DNA of 5,383 nt from Betaproteobacteria bacterium (GTDB lineage Bacteria > Pseudomonadota > Gammaproteobacteria > Burkholderiales > Burkholderiaceae_E). Made by a program: the position numbers and the translations under genes. Positions 4,810 through 5,383 of this stretch are shown here, piece by piece. Location: the NCBI GenBank assembly GCA_016868095.1, contig VGHV01000189.1, positions 1 to 5,383 on the forward strand. Reading direction: 5' to 3'. Position 1 is the first letter of the stretch. Each line of letters begins with the position of its first letter. The notes under the pieces were generated by a model. That model had not been told where the DNA came from. It searched no databases and saw nothing but the letters and a program-made list of their open reading frames with translations.

Positions 4810-5082
4810 ATGCCTAAAAAGTTCTATGCTCGATTGTTGGCTTTATTGCTGGCGACGCTGTCTGCCTTGCTCTTCGTTTTGTTTCCGGCATTGAGTCTGC
4901 CTTTGCTCTATACCTGGTTTGATTCGCTTCAAGTGCTTCATCAAACCTGGGCTCTACGAGCGATGTGGGCGCTCCTTGGCCTATCGTGTCTTGGCGCTGC
5001 CTACGCGGGCTACTCCCATCAAAAACAAAGTCGGCATCAAGATAACGATCTAGATAAAAGACCGTTCGATACTACAGGCTAA
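4810..5082 (+). CDS. Small two-helix membrane protein
   Basis: No family is recognised. The 90-residue product has a basic N-terminus (MPKKFYAR), a first hydrophobic helix at about 9-34 (LLALLLATLSALLFVLFPAL onward), a short loop with WFDSLQVLHQTW, a second helix at about 48-68 (LRAMWALLGLSCLGAAYAGY), and a polar tail (HQKQSRHQDNDLDKRPFD). By the positive-inside rule both ends are probably cytoplasmic, giving an inner-membrane hairpin. The first helix is not followed by a clear signal-peptidase site, so it is probably an anchor. The start is set by GGAGG at 4799-4803. It lies between the divergent small membrane gene and R4, which begins 32 bases after its stop. Coding status is well supported by the ribosome binding site and clean topology; function is unknown. 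Confidence 0.7.
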   Translation: MPKKFYARLLALLLATLSALLFVLFPALSLPLLYTWFDSLQVLHQTWALRAMWALLGLSCLGAAYAGYSHQKQSRHQDNDLDKRPFDTTG

Positions 5083-5113
5083 AGTCGTATCGAATGAAGC
5101 CGTTGAAGCTCGC

Positions 5114-5186
5114 AACCCTACTCAAAGAGTGTCGGTTGAACCGACACTTTGTATGTTGACCCACACATTCACCTCGGTGTTACCCC
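5114..5186 (+). repeat. Structured repeat copy R4
   Basis: It begins AACCCTACTC (compare AACCCTGATC in R2). A perfect 19-base palindrome, GTGTCGGTTGAACCGACAC (5129-5147), is extended by CAAAG (5123-5127) against CTTTG with one bulged A. It continues with TGACCCACACATTC (5157-5170), matching the inner box of R2 and R3, and ends GTTACCCC (5179-5186) like R2. It sits between the 3' ends of the two-helix membrane gene and the recombinase gene, so it could also serve as a bidirectional terminator, although T-runs are short. Confidence 0.75.
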
Positions 5187-5198
5187 ACCCAACCCCCC

Positions 5199-5383
5199 TC
5201 ACCCCAACCGTGCCGCTGCCATGGTCGCAGTGAGTTTGCTGTAGTGCCGCTCCAACATAGTGACCGAAGTGCCCATCTGACGACTCAAGGTGTGTATGTC
5301 CACATCACCCGAGACCAGGGCTAGCGTGGCGTAGGTGTGCCTGAGGCTGTACAGCGTTCTGCGCCTGCCATCGTGGTCCTCTA
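5199..5383 (-). CDS. Tyrosine recombinase (phage-type integrase), C-terminal part; 5' part outside the window
   Basis: Tyrosine recombinases cut and rejoin DNA at specific sites through a phosphotyrosine intermediate. The last 60 residues are visible. LYSLRHTYATLAL carries the second catalytic arginine, in the usual H..R motif but with tyrosine in the first position; IHTLSRQMGTSVTMLERHY contains the region of the third catalytic residue and the nucleophilic tyrosine, 14 residues from the end (in HYSKL). The MGTS reading where many relatives have LGHS is a known variant of phage and island integrases. Compared with integron IntI proteins, the C-terminal motif does not match, so this is not an integron integrase. 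The gene reads leftward toward the array and ends 12 bases beyond repeat R4. The N-terminal arm and SAM-like domains lie beyond the window. Confidence 0.92.
   Translation of the reverse strand, partial: EDHDGRRRTLYSLRHTYATLALVSGDVDIHTLSRQMGTSVTMLERHYSKLTATMAAARLG

Noticed and set aside
3741..5186. R1-R4 as canonical integron attC sites
   Set aside because: AAC and GTT triplets can be found at the ends of R2 and R4, but the RYYYAAC and GTTRRRY core sites are not matched. R1 and R4 fold into a separate first hairpin rather than one long attC-type stem, and the neighbouring recombinase is not an IntI.
1..5383. CRISPR array, tRNA or rRNA genes
   Set aside because: No regularly spaced short repeats of constant length and no tRNA cloverleaf or rRNA signature were seen on either strand.

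Overview
This 5.4 kb window looks like an accessory, island-type stretch of a gammaproteobacterial chromosome, with intermediate base composition and a marine or environmental flavour. The evidence is a patchwork of short, functionally unrelated genes on both strands, two insertion-sequence pieces, several broken genes, and the C-terminus of a phage-type tyrosine recombinase at the right edge. The organism assignment is inference: no rRNA or species marker is present.

Left part (1-1391). The start of an IS3-family orfA runs off the left edge on the minus strand. Its outer end abuts a plus-strand reading frame (to 540) that has no credible start and appears to have lost its 5' end to the IS. 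A strong hairpin repeat (R1) follows. Next is a DUF6876-like gene (704-1060) interrupted by an in-frame TGA, then about 330 bp without a convincing gene.

Middle (1392-3715). A complete nucleoside diphosphate kinase gene (ndk, minus strand) has a plausible promoter. Beyond it lies the left end and first about 22 codons of an IS5-family element. This remnant cuts off the 3' part of a minus-strand gene whose product is the N-terminal MrcB-like (DUF3578) domain known from modification-dependent restriction proteins. Upstream of that, on the same strand, is a small GIY-YIG nuclease-like gene. Divergent from it is an acidic coiled-coil orphan gene (3287-3715) with a near-perfect ribosome binding site.

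Right part (3716-5383). Small genes are separated by related structured repeats. R2 follows the acidic gene; then come a SnoaL/NTF2-like gene (minus), R3, a small one-helix membrane protein gene (minus) and a two-helix membrane protein gene (plus), R4, and the recombinase 3' end (minus).

The most interesting signal is R1-R4. These are four related, similarly oriented elements built from palindromes. They share a left flank like CCTGATCAC and, in three copies, an inner (C)CACACA.TC box followed by a second palindrome. The second palindrome keeps its symmetry in R2 and R3 although the bases differ. They mark boundaries between modules of one or two small genes, and one lies beside the recombinase. 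This resembles a cassette array, but the repeats do not match canonical integron attC core sites. Whether they are recombination sites, REP-like elements or terminators cannot be settled from this window.
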